Under the pieces are notes generated by a model. The model worked only from the letters and a program-made list of their open reading frames with translations. It ran no database searches and was not told where the DNA came from. Of a DNA stretch of 54,986 nucleotides, positions 44,836-54,647 are shown in pieces. Origin of the DNA: Russula earlei (Eukaryota; Basidiomycota; Agaricomycetes; Russulales; Russulaceae); the NCBI GenBank assembly GCA_025769875.1, contig JAGFNK010000349.1:1-54986 (forward strand), given 5' to 3'. Within the stretch, counting starts at the first letter, position 1, and each line of letters begins with the position of its first letter. A program made the translations under genes and the position numbers.

Positions 44836-45632
44836 AGGCTTACATGGCGGACACCACGGCATTAACTTTTCTTTCTCTGATAAAAATGCCTTGATAGTTT
44901 ACTCTACCCTTTGCGTTCTTGGGAGCCCCACCCCTACTTCCCTGATACCGAGATTACGCTGGATTCAAGACTTGCGTGATCGTCCCCATCTTTTGTGATT
45001 GCGCCTGCCACATCAACTCGAGCGCTCTTGCCAGTGAACCGGAGAGGGTGGCGCCACCAGGTCCCAAGCAAGCTAAAGGAGGATGGCACTTGGAGCTCAA
45101 CGCCCTCTGTTTCGGACGGAACTTGAAATTGATAACGGATGTCCACCTACACGACTGTCATACAGTAGGTGCGATCCCCAAAATTTCAGCGTCGACTTAT
45201 CGCCCATCAATACAGGTGGCACTTGCCTGGACTTCCTTTCCCATTCATAGTTAGTGTCAACCGTGATTGTTGGTATTAATTATGGCATCATTGCGACTTG
45301 TTCCACAATCAATGATGAAGGCAACCTTTTTTGGATTCATTCCTCCTGTGCCATGTGGGATATGCAATGCTTCGACTTCGACTTGGGCACCCGGACGCAT
45401 GGCTCCATAAGCTTGCGCGTTCCATGGTCACGCCGGGTAAATCATCGTATCTCCGCCCTGGAAGCGCGACCGCCGTTCTTGTCTCACCAAATCACCCCTC
45501 TTCCCAGCAATAGCATCTTCATTTCACCATCGGGACAAATACTCCAAGTCCCCGTCATCTGTGCCAAAGCAGACCAATCATTTTTGAGGGCTGTCTACCC
45601 TCCGTTCATTAACGATCAATTAACATTAGATC
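44836..45632 (+). promoter_or_regulatory. Duplicated upstream segment of pseudogene C
   Basis: About 45290-45632 resembles the segments before genes D (48040-48404) and F (51360-51728): CCACAATCAATGATG, then ...CAAATACTCCAAGTCCCCGTC...GACC..., ending TTAGATCATG at the start codon. The part before 45250 is similar in places to about 51060-51200 (TTGAAATTGATAACGGATGT against TTGCAACTGATAAGGGATGT), so the duplicated unit includes more than the promoter. No gene is recognised in it. Confidence 0.5.
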
Positions 45633-47172
45633 ATGTCTGCCCCTTCTTCTATCCCTTCGAACGTCGAAGGAATGTAAGGACTATTTTCATATCCCCATGC
45701 ATGCCAGTCGACCTGACCCTTTTCTTCAGAGCTGCCCCTCAGGTAAGTTGGAATGTCTGCATGTTATCCTCGGGCCCTTCAAGTTATGCCTTCTGCGCGC
45801 ATCGCTTCTAGGGGGGGGGGGGCTTTTCAACTGGTGCTTATATGGGGTTCTGCTTGTCCGATGTTGTAAGCCTTGTAGTCCTCTCACTTCGTGATCATGG
45901 TCACGTTGTTTATGGGACCATAAAGACGTATACAGCTACAGTTTCCCTCAAGACAATCGGCACGTAAAGTCCTCCACTTCCATCTCTGCTCTTGAGTGTT
46001 CCTACGCAGTCGGCGCAATATTTCCCTTGAAACTGTACAAACGGTGCTCAGCGGGGCGGACGTCTTTTACTGGTTCATTCTGGCTATGGTAGTTCGGTTC
46101 TCCCTTTGCATCGTCCTTCCATGTGCCGATCATTGAACCCTGGTTTCCTTGGTCGTCGAATTTTCCTTTGCTTATCGAATCTGGGTACTCTGTGCTAAGC
46201 AAGCCAGGTGGTTTTGTTTACTCATCTGTCTGGTGAGTCGATCGCAAATATCCCATGTTTGGATGCGTTTGTCCTCGAAGTGCTCCATTGTGAATGCAGC
46301 TGCGGCATTCCTGGTGGAATTTATGTAATTGTTGTTGTCCTGACTTGTTTGTGCTCTGACTTATTGGCACTGCCGTGGGCGCATGTCCATGAAAGGTATC
46401 TCACAGGTGGAAAGCTCAAAGACATTGCAATTGTATGAACGGCGTCCATTTGAGCTCCCCATTCGAGCAAACTGACGGGGGTTCATTAAGATGGGGATGA
46501 TAGGGGATGCTGCAGCTGACACCGTCATCGCCTCTGCAATGCTTCACTACCTAATCGTTTTGTTTGCTTAGCAGTTGGACCGAGCAGAGCTGACTCTGGC
46601 CCGCAAAACCGCAGTTGACAAAAAGGCGTAAAGAGAAGGCTGGCGTTTTTAGTAGCAATGTCCTTGTGAAAATTGTGAGATTAACCATCGAGACCTACTT
46701 GTTGACGAGTACGTATACCTCTTCATGTTCAGCCGCCGCTCTGACACATATAGCGGAATGGTTTCTCTTCTTATGGTTCATATTTCCCGTGAGCGACCCC
46801 ATCACCGCACTCGGCTTCGTAGTCGATGTAATTTTAAGCAGAACCAGGTCTGGTGCACTTGCCCGTAAGTTACCAATTCGTCTCATTTTCTCACGTCCTC
46901 AACCAGTTACCCCTGGGCTTCCGATCTTCAACCACGCAGAATGGCCATTCTTGGAAAACTGTAAGAATATTGCATCTTTCCCCACTGAATACATGGAGAC
47001 GATTTGGCAGATACTCTAACACTCCACTTGTCTCATTGAACAACCGTATCCCGATCCGAATGGTGACCCCGACTGAAATAATATCAAGTCCAACACAGAC
47101 ACTGGGGCTTGGAATCAAGAACAAAACGGCCATCCGCGAGCAACATGTAGTATCGTCTCGCACTGTTCATGA
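45633..47172 (+). pseudogene. DUF6534-like pseudogene C
   Basis: Exon 1 (45633-45673), exon 2 (AGCTGCCCCTCAG, about 45729) and exon 3 (about 45804-45864, with LL-GGGG-LFNWCLYGVLLV) are intact, the last carrying a G12 run (45811-45822) that adds two Gly codons. Exon 4 ends early (GGCACGTAAAG instead of the full 51 nt). Exon 5 (from about 46014) has a deletion and a frame change after LSGADVFYWFI. Exon 6 lost a base (GCATTCCTGGTGG). The exon 7 acceptor reads GTGG instead of an AG. Later exons (TNLLT-like about 46670, AITAL about 46800, ATLFQEW/YSNTPLVSLNNR about 47010) are recognisable. It cannot make a family protein. Confidence 0.8.
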
Positions 47173-47302
47173 CTGATTTTTATGGCAAAGATGGCGGACA
47201 AATGATCTGCGAGGGGACAGGATATTTGGTTGATGTCGCACTCTACCGTGACATTGACCGCTCCTAATATGTGACCGGTGTGTTGAAGTGGTGTTCCGCA
47301 TA

Positions 47303-47708
47303 CACGACGGGCAGGAAGGGATAAGTCGACTCCGCTTATAGTCAACTCAGTGGATAATAAAAGTAAAATATTTCAAGTGCTGAGTAGGCTCTGTTGCGGC
47401 CACAAATTATATTACATAAGTAATGACCTTAGTTGAGCACGAAAAATGTGACAAAAAAGGTTAAATATGGAGAGTCTACTCATTCCGGCACAACTTTTAC
47501 CCAGGCTAGGGTAAAAGTTGTGCCGGAATGAGTAGACTCTCCATATTTAACCTTTTTTGTCACATTTTTCGTGCTCAACTAAGGTCATTACTTATGTAAT
47601 ATAATTTGTGGCCGCAACAGAGCCTACTCAGCACTTGAAATATTTTACTTTTATTATCCACTGAGTTGACTATAAGCAGAGTCGACTTATCCCTTCCTGC
47701 CCGTCGTG
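47303..47708. mobile_element. 406-bp foldback MITE, copy 5, TSD ATA
   Basis: CACGACGGGCAGGAAGGG ... CCCTTCCTGCCCGTCGTG with ATA at 47300-47302 and 47709-47711. The arms pair almost base for base, with the centre CCAGGCTAGG near 47505, making it the best-preserved copy and probably the youngest. Confidence 0.95.
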
Positions 47709-47711
47709 ATA

Positions 47712-48404
47712 GAGTGGGCGAATGGGTGTTACTGCTACGTGGCTTGGAGGGGTGAACTTATCGTCGTTCAAGCACGAGACAAAAGGAGAGCAGACAGGAA
47801 CTTTCAACCACGACCTGCTCTTCTCATCAAAATGAATGCTGCTTATGTTGCCATGCCACCGGTCGTTGAGTATGTTGAGTACGTTGAGTGCTGGCCTTTC
47901 AATACGCAAGCGGCACACATCGTGAGAACATTATATTCAGATGGCTTATTCATTAACCGACGTTGCCGCTGTCGCAGCTGTCAAACCTTAAAAGTACGCC
48001 GCATATGCTGCGGTATTTTTTGTTTTTGAACATGATACGCCACAATCACTGATGAAAGACCCTTCCTTTGTGGCATGTGGGTGATTACAACGTGCATGGA
48101 GCAAGATTCGAGTGTGGTACCGCCCCAAGGCCCCTAGCGAGACCCATTGGTGCCAATTGAAACTCGTGCTTCCATTCCCAAGGCTTGCCGCTGCGGTCTG
48201 AATTTACTGTAACGCGATATTTACAGTATCACACATCACACTGTTTCCATTCGATGAGCTACCGCTGGATATAATGTCCTCATCTCACAATCGGCACAAA
48301 TTCTCCAGGGCCCCGTCCTCTAGAGCCAGAGCACAGACGTGGTACTCCCCGTCCTCGACTGTCGTCTATCGACTGCTCCTTCAAAGTTCATGATTCAATA
48401 GATC
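47712..48404 (+). promoter_or_regulatory. Upstream segment of gene D
   Basis: 48040-48404 is homologous to 51360-51728 before gene F: CCACAATCA-TGATG, CCAAGGC-TGCCG, GATATAATGTCC, CCCCGTCCTC-AG, TCATCTATCG-CTGCTC-TTCAAAGTTCA. This is consistent with a promoter carried along in the tandem duplication. No TATA box is obvious. 47712-48030 holds a 107-codon plus frame of unknown identity. Confidence 0.5.
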
Positions 48405-50128
48405 ATGTCAGCCCCCCCTCCTGTCCTTCCGAACGTCGAAGAAATGTAAGAATCGTACAACTACTTCGGTGCCTATTATCAGTTGACCTAATCATTCCCT
48501 CCCCAGAGCTGCACCTGAAGTAATTCCCACCGTTTCCATCTCATCCTCACATCTTCATACCTTCTCCGTCCATAGCTCCTTGGAGGTCTTTTCAACTGGT
48601 GCCTATATGGTGTTCTGATTGTCCAAACCTGTGAGCAACATTACTCGTAACCCCGATAAACTCACTCAACTTTTCGTAGACGTGTATAGCTACAACTTCC
48701 CTGGCGATAAAAGGCCTATCAAGTTACTAGGCAATAAAATACATTATTTCTCGTCCCACATTCTTTCCTCTAACGCAAGTTTTCAGTGTATATCGTTTTC
48801 TTCCTGGAAACATTGCAAATAACACTAAACGGCGCAGACCTCTACTATTGGTTCGTCAGAGGCTTCGGCAATCTCGATCACCTTACTTCGCCATACCTTG
48901 GCTTCTTCGATGTGCCTATAGTCGGAACTGTCGTTTCATTAACCGTTCAATTCTTTTTCATGTATCGAATATTTGTGCTCAGCAAGAGGAAAGCATTGTG
49001 GCTATGTGCGATCATTACATTGGTAACTTCTTTCCCAAAATCGGGTCTCCGAGTCATCTTATCATCCCTGTAGTTCTCCATTGTCAGTGCAATGGGGGCA
49101 ATCGGAGGGGGTACCTATGTAAGCTTCCTTCGTCCCACATCACAGGTAAACATGCTCACCGTTAGTAGGCGCATGTCCGCGGGAGATTTTCCACCGGACG
49201 AACTTTGAAGATAGTCATGCTGGTAATGTCACCGAGTAAGCAAGATCCACACCTCTCCAGCTAAATTGCTGTTTCCCTACAGACGTGGATTGTCGGAAAC
49301 ACTATTTCTGACATATGTATTACGTCCGCTATGGTGTACTACGTGAGCTCGTTTCGTCTCGAGTTTGGGTATCGTTTGAAACTGATTGTTCGATCCCGGC
49401 TCCGCAGTTGACGAAGCAGAATATTAGAGACCGTGAAGTCTTCTACAGTAGTCATGCCTTAGAAAGCATAGTGAGACTGACAGTCGAGACGAACATAATC
49501 ACAAGTAAGCGCGTCCGTGCCGAGGCCTGGTATTCTGATGAGTTTCGCTCATCTCCCACTCGTTTAGCCACTGTCAGCATCGTATCACTTTTGATGGTTG
49601 CCTTGTTTCCCGTGAGTAGTTACATGTGTCATGTGCAGCTGTCCTACAAGATTGACGTCTTGACACAATCAACAGGATAAAAACTGGTTTGTATGCCCGT
49701 ACGTATCCAATTCTGTCGTCGATCCTTTGTCATCTGAGCAATCGAAATTACCGCTTTTACAGCACCTCCATACTCGGGAAGATGTAAGGTCACCAGCGTG
49801 ACGTCATACACATATCTGACTTGATCGGTATTTTTAAAGATATTCCAATACACTTCTCGTGTCTCTCAATAATCGCATCTCAATTCGCGAGGGGTCGACG
49901 AACTCGAGGGCCTCTCAATACCCTGTGACGTCGTTCCCCACTGCCACCACCCGCGAGGAGGCATCAACGGACGTCATAATCATGGACATGCAGAAGTCAC
50001 TTCAAGACCTCAAAATAAATCCCCTTGGAGAGCCCGAGTCCCAGAGGAGGATCATTAGTGAGCCGCTTTGTCCTTTCCTCTCACTCTCCCTTGTTTAGAA
50101 AACTTCCGGTGTTGCAGACCTTGCATGA
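48405..50128 (+). CDS. DUF6534-like multi-pass membrane protein, gene D (14 exons, 322 aa)
   Basis: Exons: 48405-48445, 48507-48519, 48576-48630, 48680-48730, 48787-49022, 49074-49118, 49169-49222, 49283-49342, 49408-49504, 49568-49611, 49676-49698, 49763-49783, 49840-50057, 50118-50128. The frame stays open across all junctions. Family motifs: LLGGLFNWCLYGVLIVQ (membrane segment 1), YSYNFPGDKRPIKLL, NGADLYYWFVRGFGNLDHL, FFFMYRIFVLSKRKALWL, TWIVGNTISDICITSAMVYY, SHALESIVRLTVETNIIT, ILGKIYSNTLLVSLNNRISI. Intron 4 starts with GC (CTAG|GCAATA), as in gene F. Predicted plasma- or endomembrane protein with about seven segments and a cytosolic tail; function unknown. The final 11-nt exon is chosen because both D and F have a 60-bp intron there; read-through to 50098 is the alternative. 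Confidence 0.82.
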
Positions 50129-50339
50129 TTCCTGATCTGATGACTGGTCTATACCCTGACGTGGCGCCAAGAACTGATGGCTTATATCCATATGGCTTCA
50201 TTCGTTTCATCGCGGATATGGAATTTGCCTCTGCATTCCTCTGGGTTGGCTCCCAGCAAGCCAGTCTTCCCCTTTTGACGATGATCTTGTGTATCGTTAT
50301 GCAAGAGCAGGATTCCATGCTTGCATGCGTTTCTCGTCG

Positions 50340-51010
50340 AAGCATTCCGTTATGAACGCAGCTGCCCCATTGACTGGTGGAATTTATGTATTTGTTGGCC
50401 CTCTGACTTGTTTGTACTTTGACTTATTGGCACTGCCACAGGCGAATGTTCATAAAAGGTAGTGGGAAACCCATAAGACATTGCGATACAGTAGCATGAA
50501 CGACAACCATTCGAGCCTCGCAATCGATTTGGCTATAATACGATTTCACGCTCGATTATTATGTAATTGTCCAGACGACTTTGGTCCGTCCATCAAGAAG
50601 ACGCAAAATAGATGGCTGGCTTTATCAATGACAATGCCCGGTGAAAATCACAAGATCAACATTTCAGACTCATTTGTTGACGAGTACATATACCATTCAT
50701 GTTTGCAACGAACTCTGACAGATTTTTGGCTTTCGTGCCAGTGGGGACCGTATTTCCCGGGAGCGTTCCCATAACTACACTCGGCTCCGCAGTTGACTTG
50801 ATTTGACCAGTGCGAGAACTGGTACACTTGCCCGCAAAATATGGATTCTCCTCACTTCCCCCCTCTTCATGTTTCTTGGCCCTCATTCCCGCAGAACGGT
50901 CATTCTGGGAAGGAAAACCTGCAGGAATATTTCCTTTTTTTTTCAGAATAAGCACATATACACTGTGGAAGCCTCGACAGATACTCTACCTTACTTGTCT
51001 CGTTTGACAA
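50340..51010 (+). pseudogene. DUF6534-like pseudogene E (3' exons only)
   Basis: Recognisable pieces in order: exon 6 (AACGCAGCTGCCCCATTGACTGGTGGAAT-type, about 50353-50387), exon 7 (GCGAATGTTCATAAAAGGTAG with a stop, about 50441), exon 9 (about 50590-50690), exon 11 (GCGAGAACTGGTACACTTGCCC, about 50811), exon 12 (about 50894) and exon 13 (ATACTCTACCTTACTTGTCTC, about 50980). It is closer to genes B/C than to D/F. Exons 1-5 are missing; the piece starts abruptly ~210 bp after gene D. Confidence 0.7.
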
Positions 51011-51728
51011 ATCGTGTCTACCCATCAAGTCCAATATCGGCGGTATGTCTTGAGACCACTTCGCGCTCCGATGCCAGGGACATCGCCAGTCACAGGTCCC
51101 TACTCTTCGAATTAACAGAGGGCGCCTGTTTTCCCCAATGGCTCCCAAACTTGCAACTGATAAGGGATGTCCTCAGACGCGGACACTGGTATCGTGGGTA
51201 TGTTAGTTTTACCTGTCCCGATGGTTTAATCATCAACCAACTTTGCGCCAAATCCTGTAGGTCGGCTTTCCTTTTCCCATCCCGAGCGTTATCACGGCCA
51301 GCAAACCTAAAAGCCCTTAATCATTAATCGGTTTAATAGCTCGTCGTGATCATCTGCTGTGGTGTGAACCACTATGAAACGCCACAATCATTGATGGAGG
51401 GATCCTGCTCCAATCTTTCTCCTAGGGGCCCCAGCTGAGAGCTTAGGTTCCGATTAGCTGAGCGGAACTCACGCTTCACTTCCCAAGCCTCGCCGCCGTC
51501 TTCTAAGATTTACCTAAACGGAATACATATCTCCGCTCAGAAGCCAAACATCACGTTATACGCTGTCTTCCCACCGGATGGACTCACGTCGATATAATGT
51601 CCGAGCTTCATCATCAGCAACAAATCCTCCAAGCCCCCGTCCTCCAGTACCAACGCATTGACCTAGTAATCCCCTTCCTTGACGGTCATCTATCGTCTGC
51701 TCGTTCAAAGTTCACCATCCATCAAATC
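51011..51728 (+). promoter_or_regulatory. Upstream segment of gene F
   Basis: 51360-51728 is the counterpart of the gene D upstream segment, and 51040-51320 includes GATGGTTTAATCATCAACC, matching GATGGCTTATTCATTAACC at 47940. The ATG follows CATCAAATC. No independent gene is seen. Confidence 0.5.
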
Positions 51729-53453
51729 ATGTCAGCTGTCCCACCTCTCCCTCCAAACGTGGAAGAGATGTAAGAACTTTTCCATCTGCTTTTACATACC
51801 AGTCGACCTCATACTTTCTCTTCAGAGCTGCGTCCCCAGTAGGTTTGACTGTTGAATGTCATCCTCCGAGTCACGCCTTCATGCCTTCTCCGCGCCTAGC
51901 TTCTAGGAGGTGTTTTTAACTGGTGCCTATATGGTGTTCTAGTTGTTCAGACCTGTGAGCACCGGCGATATCTCTCCTAAAAACCTTAAGCTCGCTCATC
52001 ATTTCGGATGCTAAAGACGTATACAGCTACAACTTTCCCGACGATAAAAGACTAGTCAAATGTTTGGGCACGAAAATACATTACTTCGTCCTGGTTTCTT
52101 CGCTCTGACTTTACTTTGCAGTCTATGGGTTTTTCTTTTTAGAAACACTTCAAACAGCACTTACCGGTGCAGACCTCTACTACTGGTTCGCCAGCGGCTT
52201 TGGCAATCTCGATCATCTTGCTTCGCCATATCTAGCCTTCTTCGATGTGCCAGTAATCGGAAGCGTGGTTTCGTTAACCGTTCAATTCTTTTTCGCGTAT
52301 CGAATATTCGTACTCAGCAAGAGAAAGGCACTGTGGCTATGTGCGATCATCGCACTGGTAACTTCTTTCCCAAATCTGGGATCAGATCTATCTTTATAAT
52401 ATCTTTAGTGCTCCATTGTCGGTGCAGGAGCGGCCATCGGAGGGGGTACCTATGTAAGCGTCCTCTACCATTACAGGTAACCATGCTCACCTTCACCAGT
52501 CGCGTATCCGGGGGAAATTTGCCACAGGACTCGTATTGAAGATGTTCTTACTGGTAATGTCCCCGAGTTAGCAATATCCACCTCTTCAACTAGATGTCTG
52601 TTTGCCTTCAGACATGCATGGCCGGAAACACTATCTCTGACATATGTATTGCGAGCGCAATGATATACTACGTAGGCCGATTTCGTCTCTAGTTTTGGTA
52701 TCATTTGAATCTGATTGGTCGATCCCGGCCCTTCAGTTGACAAGGCAAAGGGGTAGTGACCGTGATGGCTTCTTCAGTAGGCATGCCTTAGAACGCATAG
52801 TGAGACTGACAGTCGAGACAAACATAATCACAAGTAAGCGTGCCCGTGGCCTGGAATCCTGATGACCCACGCTCATCTATCATTCGTTTAGCCACGGTCA
52901 GCGTCATATCGCTGGTAATGGCCGCCTTGTACCCCGTGAGTAGTTACATGCGTCATATGCAGCTGTCCCATATGATTGACATCTCTACACAATCCACAGG
53001 ACACAAACTGGTTCGTTTGTCCGTACGTATCCAATCCTGTCGTCGATGCTTCAATTCCCTTGTTTTCTCACCGATTGGACTTTCCGCCTTTACAGTACCT
53101 CCATACTCGGGAAGGTGTAAGGTCACCACCGTCGTTTCATACACATATCTGACTAGATCCGTCTTTTTGAAAGATATTCCAATACCCTTCTCGTGTCTTT
53201 CAATAATCGCATCTCAATTCGCGAGAGGTTGGCGAGCGTGAGGGCCTCTCAAAACCCTGTGACGTCGTTCTCCACTCACGAGGAGGTAACAATGGACGTC
53301 ATAGTCATGGATATGCAGATGTCACCTCAGGACCTCAAGATAAATCCCCTCGGAGAGCTCGAGTGCCAGAGGAGGATTATTAGTGAGTCACTCTGTCCTC
53401 TCCTCTGACTTTCCCTCGCTTAGAACACTTCCGGGGTTGCAGACTTTGCGTGA
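51729..53453 (+). CDS. DUF6534-like multi-pass membrane protein, gene F (14 exons, 319 aa)
   Basis: Exons: 51729-51769, 51826-51838, 51900-51954, 52017-52067, 52122-52357, 52409-52453, 52500-52553, 52612-52671, 52737-52833, 52892-52935, 53000-53022, 53096-53116, 53174-53382, 53443-53453. Exons 1-12 have exactly the lengths of gene D. Motifs: LLGGVFNWCLYGVLVVQ, YSYNFPDDKRLVKCL, TGADLYYWFASGFGNLDHL, FFFAYRIFVLSKRKALWL, GNTISDICIASAMIYY, RHALERIVRLTVETNIIT, ILGKVYSNTLLVSFNNRISI. Intron 4 begins GC (TTGG|GCACGA). It lies 3324 bp from gene D, in the same orientation, with homologous flanks, so the two are tandem duplicates. The tail is acidic (HEEVTMDVIVMDMQ). Function of the family is unknown. 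Confidence 0.82.
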
Positions 53454-53745
53454 TTCCTGATCTGATGCCTGATATAATCCCTGAAGTGGCGCCATGAACT
53501 GACGGCTTATATCTATATTTATATGGTTTCATTCGTTTCGTCGCGGATATGAGATTTGCTTGATTCCTTCGTGTTGGCTCCTAGCGAGCCGGTCTTTCCC
53601 TGTTGGCGGTGAGCATGTGTATCGTTATGCAAAGGCAGAAATCCGCGCTTGAATGCGTTTCTCGTCGAATTGTGGCATTCACTGGTGGAACTTATGTATT
53701 TGTTGTTGGTCCTGACTTGTTTGTGCTCTGACTCACTCATCACAT
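53454..53745 (+). pseudogene. Remnant G: copy of the gene D/pseudogene E junction
   Basis: Homologous to 50129-50430: GATTCCTGATCTGATG, ATATGGTTTCATTCGTTTC, ATGTGTATCGTTATGCAA, then the exon 6 end CATTCACTGGTGGAACTTATGT (about 53685) and TCCTGACTTGTTTGTGCTCTGAC. It breaks off at about 53745. It marks the beginning of a further tandem unit. Confidence 0.65.
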
Positions 53746-54094
53746 AAGTAAAGATGGATTTTAGTTTCCGTCGGTTTCTCACCTCAGGAAACTGAAAAAA
53801 ACCAGCGGAAACCAGGAAACTGGGAGACTGGGAAACCCATGTCTGGTTTCCCGGAAACAACCTGAGAGTATCTTTCATGGAAACCTAAGAAACTAACAGA
53901 AACCTGTTGAAAGTATGGAAACTGGTAGAACTATAGTATAGTAATCACTGAAAATGGTCAGAAATAGGGTATACGTCGTTTCTACTTGTAATTGGAAGTC
54001 GATTCGAGCTGGTATGGATCTAAGCCTTGAGGGGACTCTCAGGTATATACAGATCAGCATGGAATGCAGATATCATCGAGGCATCAGCACCATG
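53746..54094. other. GAAAC/GGTTTC-rich stretch, possible transposon end
   Basis: 53760-53930 contains at least ten GAAAC or GTTTC motifs in both orientations (GGTTTCCCGGAAAC, ACCAGGAAACTGGGAGACTGGGAAAC). This resembles the motif-dense subterminal regions of the hAT elements in this window, but no second end or TSD is visible. 53960-54094 shows nothing recognisable. Confidence 0.35.
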
Positions 54095-54479
54095 TGTTGA
54101 ACCGGAACCCGAACGGATCAAAGAAGGCGAAGACCTTCATACAAGGTTCAAGATCCGCTCATAGATGTTATGTGTTAGACAGAACTTTAGTATATGCGCT
54201 TATGGCAATAGGGTTACGCATACTACACTATCTATCACAAGATGCAGCCTTATGCTGCATCTAGAACGTTTCCACATCACGCGTCACTTAATGCGCGATA
54301 TAGTGGACACCTGTAGTCACCTCTTTTGGACTTAGGAACAGCCCTGGGTCATAGAGGTATAAATACCATACTTGTAGACAAGTATACACATCGCTCTACA
54401 CCCCAATATCACTTGAGCATTAGCACAACCTCTAAGGTGGGTTGCTTGGCCTGTTAGCTGCGCTCTATGCTGCGCAACA
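54095..54479 (+). repeat. Putative 5' LTR of a Copia element
   Basis: The right end is fixed by the primer-binding site at 54480: ...TGCGCAACA. The left end is probably TGTTGAACCGG at 54095; TGTTAGACAG at 54173 is the alternative. A TATA-like GGTATAAATACC lies at about 54355. 54288-54360 shares a block with the 964-bp solo LTRs in reverse orientation. The 3' LTR is outside the window, so the ends cannot be checked by comparison. Confidence 0.6.
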
Positions 54480-54491
54480 GGTTATGGGCCC
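54480..54491 (+). other. Copia-type primer-binding site (initiator tRNA-Met half)
   Basis: GGTTATGGGCCC immediately follows ...CAACA. It is complementary to the anticodon arm of initiator tRNA-Met (GGGCCCATAACC), the half-tRNA primer known from Drosophila copia. Confidence 0.75.
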
Positions 54492-54647
54492 TGCAAGCCA
54501 TGCACCTTCATCGGCTGCAATGATGGCGAAGCATCCCTGAAGCCTGCATGCTGCGGCGAGCTAGTCTACCCTATGGGGAGACTATGTCGGCTTGTTTGAA
54601 TACAATACTCTTACTGATGACCTCTAAGCCCTTTTCTAACAGCTACA

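Noticed and set aside
7161..47708. Repeated ~406-bp units considered as a CRISPR-like or recombination-site array
   Set aside because: They are dispersed palindromes with individual 3-bp target duplications in a eukaryotic context, so they are MITEs.
54173..54641. Alternative Copia LTR limits TGTTAG...CTAACA
   Set aside because: The primer-binding site GGTTATGGGCCC at 54480 must follow the LTR directly, which rules out an LTR end at 54641. The left boundary at 54173 remains possible.
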